Positions 1-6,785 of a DNA stretch of 9,359 nt are shown here, one piece after another. The stretch is from contig CAKVNP010000061.1 of NCBI GenBank assembly GCA_934777095.1, positions 1 to 9,359 on the forward strand, written 5' to 3'. The notes beneath the pieces were generated by a model, which saw nothing but the letters and a program-made list of their open reading frames with translations, did no database searches and was not told the origin of the DNA. The first letter of the stretch is position 1; every line of letters starts with the position of its first letter. The position numbers and the translations under genes are program-made. Origin of the DNA: an uncultured Clostridium sp. GTDB taxonomy: Bacteria; Bacillota; Clostridia; Clostridiales; Clostridiaceae.

Positions 1-227
1 TCACTATATTTATTATATACTTCGATGACCTCTCCTACAGATGGCTGTGAAGATATTGGCATATATCCTTCTTTTATTATATCTATTAGCTCTGGTGTAG
101 TAATTTCCTCGTATTCTTTATAAGTTTTATCATTGATAGTTACTGTAAGTGTTGATATATCTATGTCATTTTTATTAGCTTCTTTAACTGAATATAAAGT
201 GGATGAATCCGAAATAATTTTTATCAT
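1..227 (-). CDS. DegV family protein, N-terminal fragment
   Basis: The reverse strand opens with ATG at 227-225 and stays open to the window edge, giving 75 complete codons. It begins MIKIISDSSTLYS and continues with STLTVTIND, an E-x-Y block, then MPISSQPSVGEVIEVY. This is the N-terminal pattern of DegV proteins: a D-S-(S/T) motif at residues 7-9, and the TSQPS-like loop with G-E that lines the fatty-acid pocket. In the family these proteins bind long-chain fatty acids and hand them to fatty-acid kinase FakA; a role here is inferred from family only. A G-rich ribosome binding site (GGGGG) lies about 9 bases upstream. The C-terminal three quarters of a typical 280-residue protein is outside the window. 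It is transcribed away from the amidase terminator and has its own upstream region. Confidence 0.85.
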   Translation of the reverse strand, partial: MIKIISDSSTLYSVKEANKNDIDISTLTVTINDKTYKEYEEITTPELIDIIKEGYMPISSQPSVGEVIEVYNKYS

Positions 228-358
228 AATTTACTGCCCCCGTATTTATTTTGTTTGAAACTCTAAATTATATAGTTTCTAAAACTACATGAATTAGAAT
301 ACCACTCTAAATTATTTTTGTCAATACATCTTGTTTTTACCCAATTAAATTCAGCTGC
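228..358. other. Upstream region of degV-like gene, possible promoter
   Basis: On the minus strand a perfect TATAAT lies at 272-267, about 40 bases upstream of the DegV start, but I find no good -35 box at 16-18 bases. The -10 sits between the arms of a short inverted repeat (GAAACT 257-262, AGTTTC 274-279), which could be an operator. A 12-base direct repeat ACTCTAAATTAT occurs at 260-271 and 304-315. No gene is visible here. Confidence 0.3.
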
Positions 359-400
359 AAAAAAAAGCAGGATGATAAATACATCATCCTGCCTTTTTTA
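359..400 (-). terminator. Bidirectional intrinsic terminator
   Basis: Perfect 10-base stem GCAGGATGAT (367-376) and ATCATCCTGC (383-392) with a 6-base loop. An A-run at 359-366 gives a U-tract on the minus strand, and a T-run at 394-399 gives one on the plus strand. The minus-strand reading would end the amidase transcript before degV. The only feature between it and the amidase stop is the inverted-repeat cluster. Confidence 0.88.
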
Positions 401-401
401 T

Positions 402-513
402 TTGGCATATTAATCAAATATTGGCTATGCCAACTTAAATCAAGAAGATTATAAATTAATATGCCAATTTAATTTTCTGGCACTAACCTCATCTCCTCTT
501 AATTTATAATCTT
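402..513. repeat. Overlapping inverted repeats, mutually exclusive hairpins
   Basis: Two long perfect inverted repeats share bases and cannot form together. TTGGCATATTAAT (402-414) pairs with 455-467 over 13 bases. AAGATTATAAATTAA (445-459) pairs with 499-513 over 15 bases. A smaller hairpin, TTGGC-TAT-GCCAA, lies inside at 421-433, and a further TGGCA is at 478-482. On the minus strand the segment lies between the amidase stop and the terminator. It has the layout of an attenuator or a small palindromic repeat element. No protein is likely; a minus-strand AGGAG-ATG there opens only a 7-codon frame. Confidence 0.55.
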
Positions 514-548
514 AGCTTGCCCGATTTTTCTCCATTTATTCATTATAT

Positions 549-1259
549 CTATAAATTAATCATATCCCAGTCAAATAGAGTTCCTGGATCTGATTTATCT
601 TCACTATATTCATCATGCCCCAAAATATGTAATCTATCTTTTTTAATACTTTTATGTCTGTCTAACAAATCATCTAGCAAAAGATTTACCGCCTCATATT
701 GCTCTTTTGTATATCCTATTAATGATGAATCAATTAACTCATAATCCTCTTTACTGATCATGCTTTCCATTTCTTCTTCAGTACCTATAGCCATTATTTC
801 AATACCAATAGAATGGTGATTCAATCTATTTTCATAATGCGGATAATCAACTACAGTTCCTTTACCAGCATGATAAGCAACTCTATTTTCTGGCGTAAAT
901 TGATATATCTGTCCTTCCCTATCTATTACATAGTGAGTCGATAACTCATATTCTTCTAATATTTCAAATATACTTTCTATTTCATAAGGGTTGTCTATAT
1001 TATTTCCTGCATTACTTATAAAATGAAGCATAACATGAGTCACTTCTTCTTTTCTTTCCTCTGAATTAACCTGTGGTAGGAACATTTTTATAATATCTAA
1101 AGATGATTCCTAAATAATTTCAGAACACTCTACTACTTCTTGAATTTTTTCTTTAGCTTTATTTTTATTTGCTAACTTGCTTTCTTTATTATAAAAAAAT
1201 ATAGCAGAAATCAAAACAATTGCTACTATTAGTGCTATAAGCATTTTATATCTTCTCAT
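549..1259 (-). pseudogene. N-acetylmuramoyl-L-alanine amidase, membrane-anchored, interrupted by TAG at codon 50
   Basis: The catalytic part (from Met at 1085) is an Amidase_2/PGRP-fold zinc amidase that cuts the MurNAc-L-Ala bond of peptidoglycan. Numbered from that Met it shows H21 in VMLHFIS, the SxHYVIDREGxIYQ strand, AYHAG (H72), SIGIEI (E96), and GHDEYS with KSDPG near the C-terminus (H157, D166). These are the expected zinc-site positions. Reading upstream in the same frame gives ATG at 1259 with AAGGAG (1271-1266) six bases before it. This start adds a basic N-terminus, a hydrophobic segment (residues about 6-23) and a Lys-rich linker. Codon 50 (1112-1110) is TAG. The intact protein would be 236 residues and anchored outside the membrane. 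The Met at 1085 lacks a properly spaced ribosome binding site, so a separate 178-residue cytosolic enzyme is unlikely. A sequencing error or natural suppression cannot be excluded. Confidence 0.8.
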
Positions 1260-1330
1260 AAATTTCTCCTTAAACTAATTTTCTTACCCAATATATATCG
1301 TTATGAATAAAATTAATCTAAATACTCTTT

Positions 1331-1359
1331 TTCACTTCTTAGGCAATAATACTTATAAT
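1331..1359 (+). promoter_or_regulatory. Putative sigma-A promoter of the nitroreductase gene
   Basis: TTCACT at 1331-1336 (4 of 6 match TTGACA) is followed after 17 bases by a perfect TATAAT at 1354-1359. This would give a leader of roughly 58 bases before the start codon at 1424. Confidence 0.5.
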
Positions 1360-1423
1360 TATTTATTTAATTTACAATACTATTTATGTCTAAAAAATTA
1401 TTATTATATGGAGATGATTATAT

Positions 1424-2248
1424 ATGTTTAAAGTTAATAGAGAAATATGCATTGCCTGTGAGCAATGTATTTATGACTGCCCGGTAGATGATATTTTTTT
1501 AAAGGAAGGTAAAGCCCACATAAAAAATGAAAACTGTATTAAATGCGGCCACTGTGTAGCAATCTGCCCTGTAAAAGCCGTCTCAACAGATGATTACAAT
1601 ATGGATGAAGTAATTGAATATGATGCAGAATCTTTTGCTGTTCCTGCTGATAATCTACTTAATTTCATTAAATTTAGAAGAAGTGTAAGAAGATTTAAAG
1701 ATAAACCAGTAGAAAAAGAAAAACTTGAAAAAATTATTGAAGCAGGACGCTTTACACAGACAGGAACTAACAGCCAGGATGTTTCATATATTGTTGTCAC
1801 TAATGATAAGCTTAAAGAACTTAAATCAATGACTTATGAAATACTTAATGAAAAAGGAAAATATATTTTAAATAATATGTCTCCAGAAATTAAGCATCTG
1901 GAAAGATATGCTTATATTTGGACGCAGATGTATATCAAACATCAAGAAGACTGTAAAAAGTATGACAGATTATTTTTTAATGCACCAGCTGCCATAATAG
2001 TTACTGCCAAAGATCCTTTCAATGCTGCTTTAGCTTCTTCCAATATGGAACTGATGGTGGATACTCTAGGCTTAGGTACATTCTTTAATGGCTTTTTTAA
2101 GGTTGCTGCTCAGGATAATAAAGAAATTAATGATTTCTTAAAAATCCAGCCAGATAAATCTATTGTATCCTGCTTGGTAATCGGTTATCCTAATGTTCAT
2201 TATAAACGTACTGTTCCTAGAAAAGATGCTGATATTACCTGGCTTTAA
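1424..2248 (+). CDS. Ferredoxin-nitroreductase fusion (2x[4Fe-4S] + FMN)
   Basis: This is a 274-residue cytoplasmic flavoprotein. Residues 1-60 form a bacterial-type ferredoxin domain with two CxxCxxCxxxCP motifs (C9/C12/C15/C19 and C38/C41/C44/C48), which bind two [4Fe-4S] clusters. From about residue 84 a nitroreductase fold begins: FRRSVRRFKDKPV carries the FMN-phosphate arginines and serine, followed by the LEKIIEAG helix, NAPAAIIV and a SSNMELMVDTLGLGTFFNGF block. Such fusions, common in clostridia, are thought to pass electrons from ferredoxin-type donors to FMN and on to nitro-aromatics, quinones or unknown physiological substrates; the substrate is not visible from sequence. The ATG is preceded by GGAGA (1410-1414). 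The gene is monocistronic, divergent from the amidase and convergent with the Nudix gene. Confidence 0.9.
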   Translation: MFKVNREICIACEQCIYDCPVDDIFLKEGKAHIKNENCIKCGHCVAICPVKAVSTDDYNMDEVIEYDAESFAVPADNLLNFIKFRRSVRRFKDKPVEKEKLEKIIEAGRFTQTGTNSQDVSYIVVTNDKLKELKSMTYEILNEKGKYILNNMSPEIKHLERYAYIWTQMYIKHQEDCKKYDRLFFNAPAAIIVTAKDPFNAALASSNMELMVDTLGLGTFFNGFFKVAAQDNKEINDFLKIQPDKSIVSCLVIGYPNVHYKRTVPRKDADITWL

Positions 2249-2250
2249 AA

Positions 2251-2290
2251 ATTAAGAGAAGATGCGATAATTTCTGCATCTTCTCTTAAT
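2251..2290. terminator. Shared hairpin terminator of convergent nitroreductase and Nudix genes
   Basis: Perfect 15-base stem ATTAAGAGAAGATGC (2251-2265) and its complement (2276-2290), with a 10-base loop. On the minus strand it is followed by TTTTTAAA, a good U-tract. On the plus strand the tract is poor, so it should serve the Nudix gene better. The right arm contains the Nudix stop codon. Confidence 0.82.
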
Positions 2291-2903
2291 CAAATATTAC
2301 TTTTAGATTTTCATCTTCATATGCTCTAAAACACATTTCTATCTGCTCTTTATTATTTCTTCCAGTAGATAATGGTGGCAGTTCATCTAAAGCAAAAAAT
2401 CCACATTCTTCAGTTTCAATATTCTCTTTAAAACTACCTTCTATATAATCACATAATACAAATATCTTATAAATGCTTTGAATTGATATTGGTGTATTAT
2501 GCCTATTTCTATCTAAAACAGCTATAATCCTTTTAGGCTCAACTATAGCACCAGCTTCTTCCCTAGCCTCCTTCTTGATATTCTCAGCTACTGATAAATT
2601 TACATCTGCCCATCCACCTGGCAAACTCCAGCATCCATCAATACTTTCTTTTGCTAAAAGAATTTTATTTTCCTTTATAATAGCACCTCTTACATCCACC
2701 TTTGGAGTAAGGTATCCCTCTTCTTTTCTCACTAATTCCTGCACTGGCTTCAATTCCACATCTTTATATTCACTTATTATTTCTGCTGATAAATCTAAAA
2801 GCTGCTCAAATCTTTCTAGGTCATACTTATCTTTAGAATAAGCTAAGCCTGCTTGTGCAATAGATTGTATTTCTGTTGCCCATTTTAACCACTTTTCTCG
2901 CAT
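2286..2903 (-). CDS. NUDIX hydrolase with N-terminal helical domain (ADP-ribose/CDP-choline pyrophosphatase-like)
   Basis: This is a 205-residue cytoplasmic protein. Residues 1-60 are predicted helical (KWLKWATEIQSIAQAGLAYSK...), the Nudix_N-type domain that drives dimerisation in this subfamily. The catalytic domain starts near residue 67 (TPKVDVRGAII) and holds the Nudix helix GWADVNLSVAENIKKEAREEAG at 97-118. The metal-binding core E112, E115, E116 and G118 is present. The first Glu of the classic box is Leu103, a substitution I recall from the SLPGGWADV subfamily. That subfamily includes proteins acting on ADP-ribose and a Bacillus CDP-choline pyrophosphatase, so the reaction is probably cleavage of a nucleoside diphosphate linked to another moiety; the substrate is unproven. 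GAAAGGAAAG lies ahead of the ATG. It is divergent from the peroxiredoxin, sharing the palindrome at 2929-2949. Confidence 0.87.
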   Translation of the reverse strand: MREKWLKWATEIQSIAQAGLAYSKDKYDLERFEQLLDLSAEIISEYKDVELKPVQELVRKEEGYLTPKVDVRGAIIKENKILLAKESIDGCWSLPGGWADVNLSVAENIKKEAREEAGAIVEPKRIIAVLDRNRHNTPISIQSIYKIFVLCDYIEGSFKENIETEECGFFALDELPPLSTGRNNKEQIEMCFRAYEDENLKVIFD

Positions 2904-2928
2904 AAATTTCTTTCCTTTCTATAAAAAT

Positions 2929-2949
2929 ATCTGTAACTTAGTTACAGAT
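2929..2949. promoter_or_regulatory. Perfect palindrome, candidate operator between Nudix and peroxiredoxin genes
   Basis: ATCTGTAAC, spacer TTA, GTTACAGAT: 9-base perfect arms with a 3-base spacer in the 120-base divergent intergenic region. The short spacer and GTAAC half-sites suggest a dimeric winged-helix repressor such as a MarR or HxlR relative, but no regulator gene is in the window. Plus-strand -10-like boxes TATAAT (2963-2968) and TATACT (2974-2979) lie just downstream without a clear -35. The promoter itself is therefore not resolved. Confidence 0.5.
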
Positions 2950-3023
2950 TAATAAACTTGGCTATAATAAAATTATACTACTAAATAAAGATAAAAAAAT
3001 AATAAATTAAGGAGTTGATTTTT

Positions 3024-3488
3024 ATGTTAGAAGCAGGAGTAAAAGCTCCCGACTTTACACTTTTAGATAAAGATGGAATGGAAGTTACCTTAAGTAATCT
3101 ATTAAAAGACCACGAAACTGTGGTAGTTTATTTCTATCCTAAAGATTCTACGCCTGGATGTACAAAGCAGGCCTGTGGGTTTAGAGATAACTACAGCGAA
3201 TTTACCAAACTTAATGTTCCTGTAATAGGCATAAGTAAAGATAGTGTGCGTTCTCATATGAACTTTGCAAATAAGCAGAAACTACCCTTTATCCTCCTAT
3301 CAGACCCAGAACTTAATGCTATCAAAGCATATGATGTCTGGCAGGAAAAGAAACTTTACGGAAAGGTTTCTATGGGTGTAGTCCGCACTACTTATATAAT
3401 AAAAAATGGAATAATCGATAAAGTTTTTAATAAAGTTAAAGCAGCTGATAATCCAGCTGAAGTATTAGAATATCTTCAAAATAATTAA
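3024..3488 (+). CDS. bcp: Thioredoxin-dependent thiol peroxidase, BCP/PrxQ family
   Basis: This is a 154-residue cytoplasmic peroxiredoxin that reduces H2O2 and organic hydroperoxides with thioredoxin as electron donor. Markers of the BCP/PrxQ class are APDFTLLDKDG near the N-terminus, then FYPKDSTPGCTKQAC. This gives peroxidatic C46 in the T43-P-G-C46 motif and a resolving C51 five residues on (atypical 2-Cys). The conserved active-site Arg is R121 in VVRTTYII. Length matches the family. The ATG at 3024 is chosen because AAGGAG (3009-3014) lies 9 bases before it. An in-frame TTG at 3015 abuts that site and cannot be used efficiently. The small thioredoxin-like gene convergent with it could be its reductant, but the two are not co-transcribed. 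Confidence 0.93.
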   Translation: MLEAGVKAPDFTLLDKDGMEVTLSNLLKDHETVVVYFYPKDSTPGCTKQACGFRDNYSEFTKLNVPVIGISKDSVRSHMNFANKQKLPFILLSDPELNAIKAYDVWQEKKLYGKVSMGVVRTTYIIKNGIIDKVFNKVKAADNPAEVLEYLQNN

Positions 3489-3492
3489 TAAA

Positions 3493-3538
3493 AATAAGGC
3501 AGTAAGATTTTTATCCTAGAAAACCTTACTGCTTTATT
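3493..3538. terminator. Bidirectional terminator between peroxiredoxin and thioredoxin-like genes
   Basis: A 14-base stem with one G-U pair: 3493-3506 (AATAAGGCAGTAAG) against 3525-3538, with an 18-base loop. It lies between convergent genes. The right arm ends at the stop codon of the minus-strand gene. Confidence 0.78.
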
Positions 3539-3861
3539 TAAAATATCATTCTATAATATCTTTCAATATTTCTTTCTAACTCTAATAAATCAACATTTCT
3601 GCCTATTCTTAAGCTTTCTTTTCCTTCAACATATAATAAAAATATAGGCATTTGAAATATGCCATATTCTGCTGCCAGGCCTAAGTTTTCCTCACCATTT
3701 ATTTCACCAGCTTTAATCTTAGGGTACTTGCTGATAATTTCTTGTATCTTAATTTTTATTGCTTCGCAGGCTCCACATGAATTTCCGGTAAAATATACAA
3801 TTGCCATCTGATTATTTCGTATTAATCTTTTAATTTCTTCGCTATTATTTAACTTTTCCAT
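3538..3861 (-). CDS. Small thioredoxin-like protein with CGAC active site
   Basis: This is a 107-residue single-domain thioredoxin fold without a signal peptide. Residues 20-32 read AIVYFTGNSCGAC, placing the redox pair at C29 and C32 (CGAC rather than the CGPC of housekeeping TrxA). The cis-proline is P72 in GIFQMPIFLLYVEGKE, followed by the Gly-containing strand and a C-terminal helix. This suggests a general thiol-disulfide reductant of the clostridial thioredoxin-family type, possibly with a shifted redox potential because Pro is missing from the active site. AGGAGG lies 4-5 bases before the ATG. Candidate minus-strand promoter: TATAAT at 3941-3936 with TGGAAA at 3964-3959, 17 bases apart. 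Confidence 0.85.
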   Translation of the reverse strand: MEKLNNSEEIKRLIRNNQMAIVYFTGNSCGACEAIKIKIQEIISKYPKIKAGEINGEENLGLAAEYGIFQMPIFLLYVEGKESLRIGRNVDLLELERNIERYYRMIF

Positions 3862-3978
3862 ATGCCCTCCTACTTATAGTTAACATTCTTTCTCATACAT
3901 TATTAATCCCTTTATCAGCTTCTATTATTAAAAACATTATAAAGTAAAATTTTCTTCTTTTCCATCTTTAAAATAAAT

Positions 3979-4012
3979 AAAGTAGAAATCCTCAAAAAAG
4001 AACTTCTACTTT
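3979..4012 (-). terminator. Terminator downstream of the beta-helix lipoprotein gene
   Basis: Perfect 9-base stem AAAGTAGAA (3979-3987) and TTCTACTTT (4004-4012), loop 16 bases, followed on the minus strand by an interrupted T-rich stretch (TTTATTTATTTT). It lies 17 bases after the stop codon. Confidence 0.6.
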
Positions 4013-4029
4013 TATAATCTATTTTTATC

Positions 4030-5798
4030 TTATTGTGCTTCAATTCCTGGCATACTTGGTGCAGTTCCGCCCTGCATTCCACCTTGCATTCCGCCTTGGC
4101 CTCTGCCGCCTCCGCCATGCATCATTCCTCCGCCCATTCCTTCTGTAGCACCTAAGCTAGATACAGTCATTACTGAGCTAGATAAAGTAAATTCAGTTAG
4201 TAATGTTCCCTCATCAGCTGTTCCATCAGTATACAATCCACCATTCTCAGTACCAGAAGCTGTTCCTCCATAATATACTGAATAAGTTTCACCTGTTACT
4301 AATTCTGGAGAAGAAATAACTATAGATTGGCATGATTTAGTCGGCATAAATGAAAGTACCTCTTCCCCAGCTGAATTCTTAACTGTTACTAGTGTATTAC
4401 TTACTGCGCTTGGAAGTATTACATTCATTGAAGCTTGTGCAGATGATATACTTGGTGCTTGAGCCATTCCTGTACTTCCAGCAGCTATTAATGTTCCACC
4501 CTGCATGTCAAATGATCCATCATAATCTAATGCTCCATTACCGTTATTTTCAGGTCCATTTACAATTGCAGTACCGCCAGTCATTGTGATAGAACCATTG
4601 GCATCTAAACCATCTCCTGCAGCATCTACTAAAATAAATCCACCATTAATAGTTAATGTACCTGATGATCCATCAAAGTTATCTCTGCCAAACATACCAC
4701 CTACTCCCGAATCATTTCCACCAGCAGCATTAACACCGTCATCAGTAGCAGTAAGATTTACATTACCTTCATTAATTGTAATATTAGTAGCTTCTAATCC
4801 TTCATAAGACTTATTAATAGCTATATCTCCGCCATTAATATCTAAGGTATTATCAGCATGTATTCCATCATCTCCTGATAAAATAGTAAATGTGCCACCA
4901 TTTATTGTTACGGCATCATTACATGTGGTGCAGCATTTTCATTTCCTCCGCCAGAAACTATTGTGATTTCTCCATCTGACATTGTAAATGCTGTTTCAGC
5001 TTGTATGGCATCTTCTGTAGAAGTAATATTTAACTTTCCTCCTTCAATTGCTATTGTTCCTTTAGTCTCATCAGTATCATTATTAGATTTTATTCCATCT
5101 CCACCTGCATTAACTGTAATAACTCCATCCTTTACTGTTACGGAATCCTTACCTCTTAACCCATCATGCACTGCAGTCACACTAATATTTCCACCAGTTA
5201 CTTTTAAATCATCTTTACTTACAATACCATTATTATAATTAGCTATAACATTTAATGTACCTGTTCCATTTATAGTTAAATCATCTTTACTATATACACA
5301 TGCACTTGGCTCATCAGTCAATGTGCCATCTTCATTTTTCTCTTCATATACGTATTCAGTAGCATCTTCTAAGTAATTTTCAGTTCCCTCTGCTAAAGTA
5401 ATTATTGCATTTTTTGCATTTTTAACATAAATAGGTGCACTATCAGAGCACTTAATATTTACTCCATTTAAAATAAGATATACATTTTCTTCATCTGCTG
5501 AATCTATAATTATTTTTCCATCGTCTATAGTCCCAGTTACTTCATATGTCCCTGCTGAAGTAATAGTAACTATATTATTTTCTTTAGAAACACCTTCACC
5601 AGAAGTTGTAATTCCTCCAGAACTTAATTTAACTATTCCTGTAATATCATTACTTATATCTGAAGAATCAGCTAAAGCATTTTCCTCCACTGAACTATTA
5701 TTTACATTACCATTATTAGTTGTTGTTTTATTTGTGCATGCTACCGTTGACATTGCTACGGTAGCAGCTATTATACTTACTAATACTTTTCTTTTCAT
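4030..5798 (-). pseudogene. Beta-helix carbohydrate-binding lipoprotein (PF14262/Cthe_2159-like), frameshifted
   Basis: The N-terminus (MKRKVLVSIIAATVAMSTVAC) is a signal peptide with a plausible lipobox Cys at 21. A Thr/Asn/Ser-rich linker follows, then many beta-helix rungs of the type I-x-GG-x-I-x-I...DDGI-x-A, as in the calcium-dependent acidic-polysaccharide-binding family of Cthe_2159. The first frame stops at TAA 4910-4908 after SGGGNENAAPHVMMP. The next frame, open from 4938, carries on with NDAVTINGG, SGDDGIHADNTLDINGG, SYEGLEATNITINEG and DDGVNAAGG down to 4030, ending in a Gly/Met-rich tail (GGMQGGMQGG). One missing base (or a longer loss of 1 mod 3) restores a 589-residue protein. 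The start at 5798 is chosen over 5804 because AGGAGG lies 9 bases before it but only 3 before the other. It is divergent from the polyphosphate polymerase operon, a recurring neighbourhood in Firmicutes. Confidence 0.82.
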
Positions 5799-5857
5799 AT
5801 ACATATTCCTCCTAATTCATAAGAATAAAATTTCTTTTTCTTTTTTTCGATAAAGCT

Positions 5858-5863
5858 ATTATA
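5858..5863 (-). promoter_or_regulatory. Putative -10 box of the beta-helix lipoprotein gene
   Basis: TATAAT reads on the minus strand at 5863-5858, about 60 bases before the start codon. The nearest -35-like hexamer, TTGATG, is 19 bases upstream, longer than ideal. Activation by a bound regulator at 5891-5918 would fit such a weak promoter, but this is inference. Confidence 0.4.
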
Positions 5864-5890
5864 TCTTAAAAATTTTCATTTTCATCAATC

Positions 5891-5918
5891 TTTACATTAT
5901 CTTTAGATTAAGTTCACA
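5891..5918 (+). promoter_or_regulatory. Triple 11-base-spaced repeat, candidate PhoP/PhoB box
   Basis: TTTACA (5891-5896), TTTAGA (5902-5907) and TTCACA (5913-5918) recur at exactly 11 bases. The first two extend to a near-perfect 11-base tandem repeat, TCTTTACATTA and TCTTTAGATTA. OmpR-class regulators bind such helical-phase direct repeats, and Bacillus PhoP boxes have the consensus TT(A/T/C)ACA with about 5-base gaps. The repeat lies between the lipoprotein and polyphosphate polymerase genes. A TATTAT (5939-5944) or TATACA (5942-5947) follows on the plus strand about 20 bases later, as at PhoP-activated promoters. Another possible promoter is TTAACT (5984-5989) with TATACA (6006-6011). Confidence 0.5.
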
Positions 5919-6044
5919 CCAACTATTTAAAAATAATTTATTATACAAATATGGATTAATTATTAACAATTTCCAAGAAAGATTTAACTCTTTTAAGATG
6001 GAATTTATACAATTAACGAGATTTTAATAAAGGGAGGATTTAAA

Positions 6045-6785
6045 GTGGCAATAAAATCATTTAAAAGATATGAAAAAAAATATCTACTAACACAAGAACA
6101 ATATGACAAGCTTGTTCCAAAACTTTTGGAATATATGAATTTAGATGATCACTGTGTAAATAACAGCTACAGTATTTTTAATATATATTATGATACTGAT
6201 GACAATTCAGTAATCCGTCATTCAATATCAAGTCCTTATTATAAGGAAAAATTAAGACTTAGAAGTTATAGAATTCCTAAAAGTCCAAATGACACAGTCT
6301 TTTTAGAGCTGAAAAAGAAAATCAATGGAATTGTCAACAAAAGAAGAGCAGTAATCACCTTACAGGAAGCTGATGACTTTTTAAACAAAGGCATTGTTCC
6401 TAAATATGATGATTTCACTACAAAACAAGTATTACATGAAATTGAATATTATTTAAGTCATACAAAAATTAATCCTGCTGTATATATTGGTTACAACAGA
6501 ATTGCTTTCTTTGGTAAAGAAGATAGAGATTTTCGGTTGACAATCGACTCAAAAATACTTACCCGCAGAGAAGATTTATCACTTGAAAGCGGTAATTATG
6601 GAATTGACATTTTAGAAAAAGGCCAATACTTAATGGAAGTTAAAATTCTAGGGGCTATACCTTTATGGCTTACTTCTATTTTTTCAGACCTTAAGATTTA
6701 TAGCACTCATTTCTCTAAATACGGAAATGAATTTATGGCTTATTGTAATAAAAATAACAAACAAAGGAGACAAGAAATATGTTAG
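6045..6785 (+). CDS. VTC-domain polyphosphate polymerase
   Basis: This 246-residue protein is one VTC domain, the tunnel-shaped polymerase known from yeast Vtc4, which makes polyphosphate from ATP. The basic tunnel residues appear in order: RYEKKY (8-13), IYYDTDD (47-53), KLRLRSY (69-75), LELKKK with NKRR (87-101), GYNR (149-152), FRLTID (163-168), and metal-binding E198 in MEVK with K200. The family's SKY motif is at 224-226. No SPX domain is present, as usual in bacteria, and there is no membrane segment. Membrane coupling would come from the DUF4956 partner encoded next. Translation starts at GTG 6045, with GGGAGG (6032-6037) 7 bases upstream. The gene ends in TAG, overlapping the next start by 7 bases, so the two are translationally coupled. 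Confidence 0.92.
   Translation: MAIKSFKRYEKKYLLTQEQYDKLVPKLLEYMNLDDHCVNNSYSIFNIYYDTDDNSVIRHSISSPYYKEKLRLRSYRIPKSPNDTVFLELKKKINGIVNKRRAVITLQEADDFLNKGIVPKYDDFTTKQVLHEIEYYLSHTKINPAVYIGYNRIAFFGKEDRDFRLTIDSKILTRREDLSLESGNYGIDILEKGQYLMEVKILGAIPLWLTSIFSDLKIYSTHFSKYGNEFMAYCNKNNKQRRQEIC

Noticed and set aside
260..315. Two 12-base direct repeats 44 bases apart as a CRISPR remnant
   Set aside because: Only two short AT-rich copies, no third unit and no cas genes; chance or a regulatory repeat is more likely.
1110..1112. TAG in the amidase read as pyrrolysine or a recoded codon
   Set aside because: TAG is used as a normal terminal stop at 549-551 and 6783-6785, the site is in a linker before the catalytic domain, and no pyl genes are in view.
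3015..3023. TTG start adding three residues to the peroxiredoxin
   Set aside because: It abuts the AAGGAG site with no spacing; ATG at 3024 has a 9-base spacing and matches the family N-terminus.
4040..4130. Short tandem repeats as a DNA repeat element
   Set aside because: They encode the Gly/Met-rich C-terminal tail of the lipoprotein and are explained by the protein.
4030..4695. A separate gene starting at the Met at 4695
   Set aside because: The frame stays open upstream to 4938 with the same beta-helix repeats, and no ribosome binding site precedes this Met; it is the second half of the frameshifted lipoprotein.
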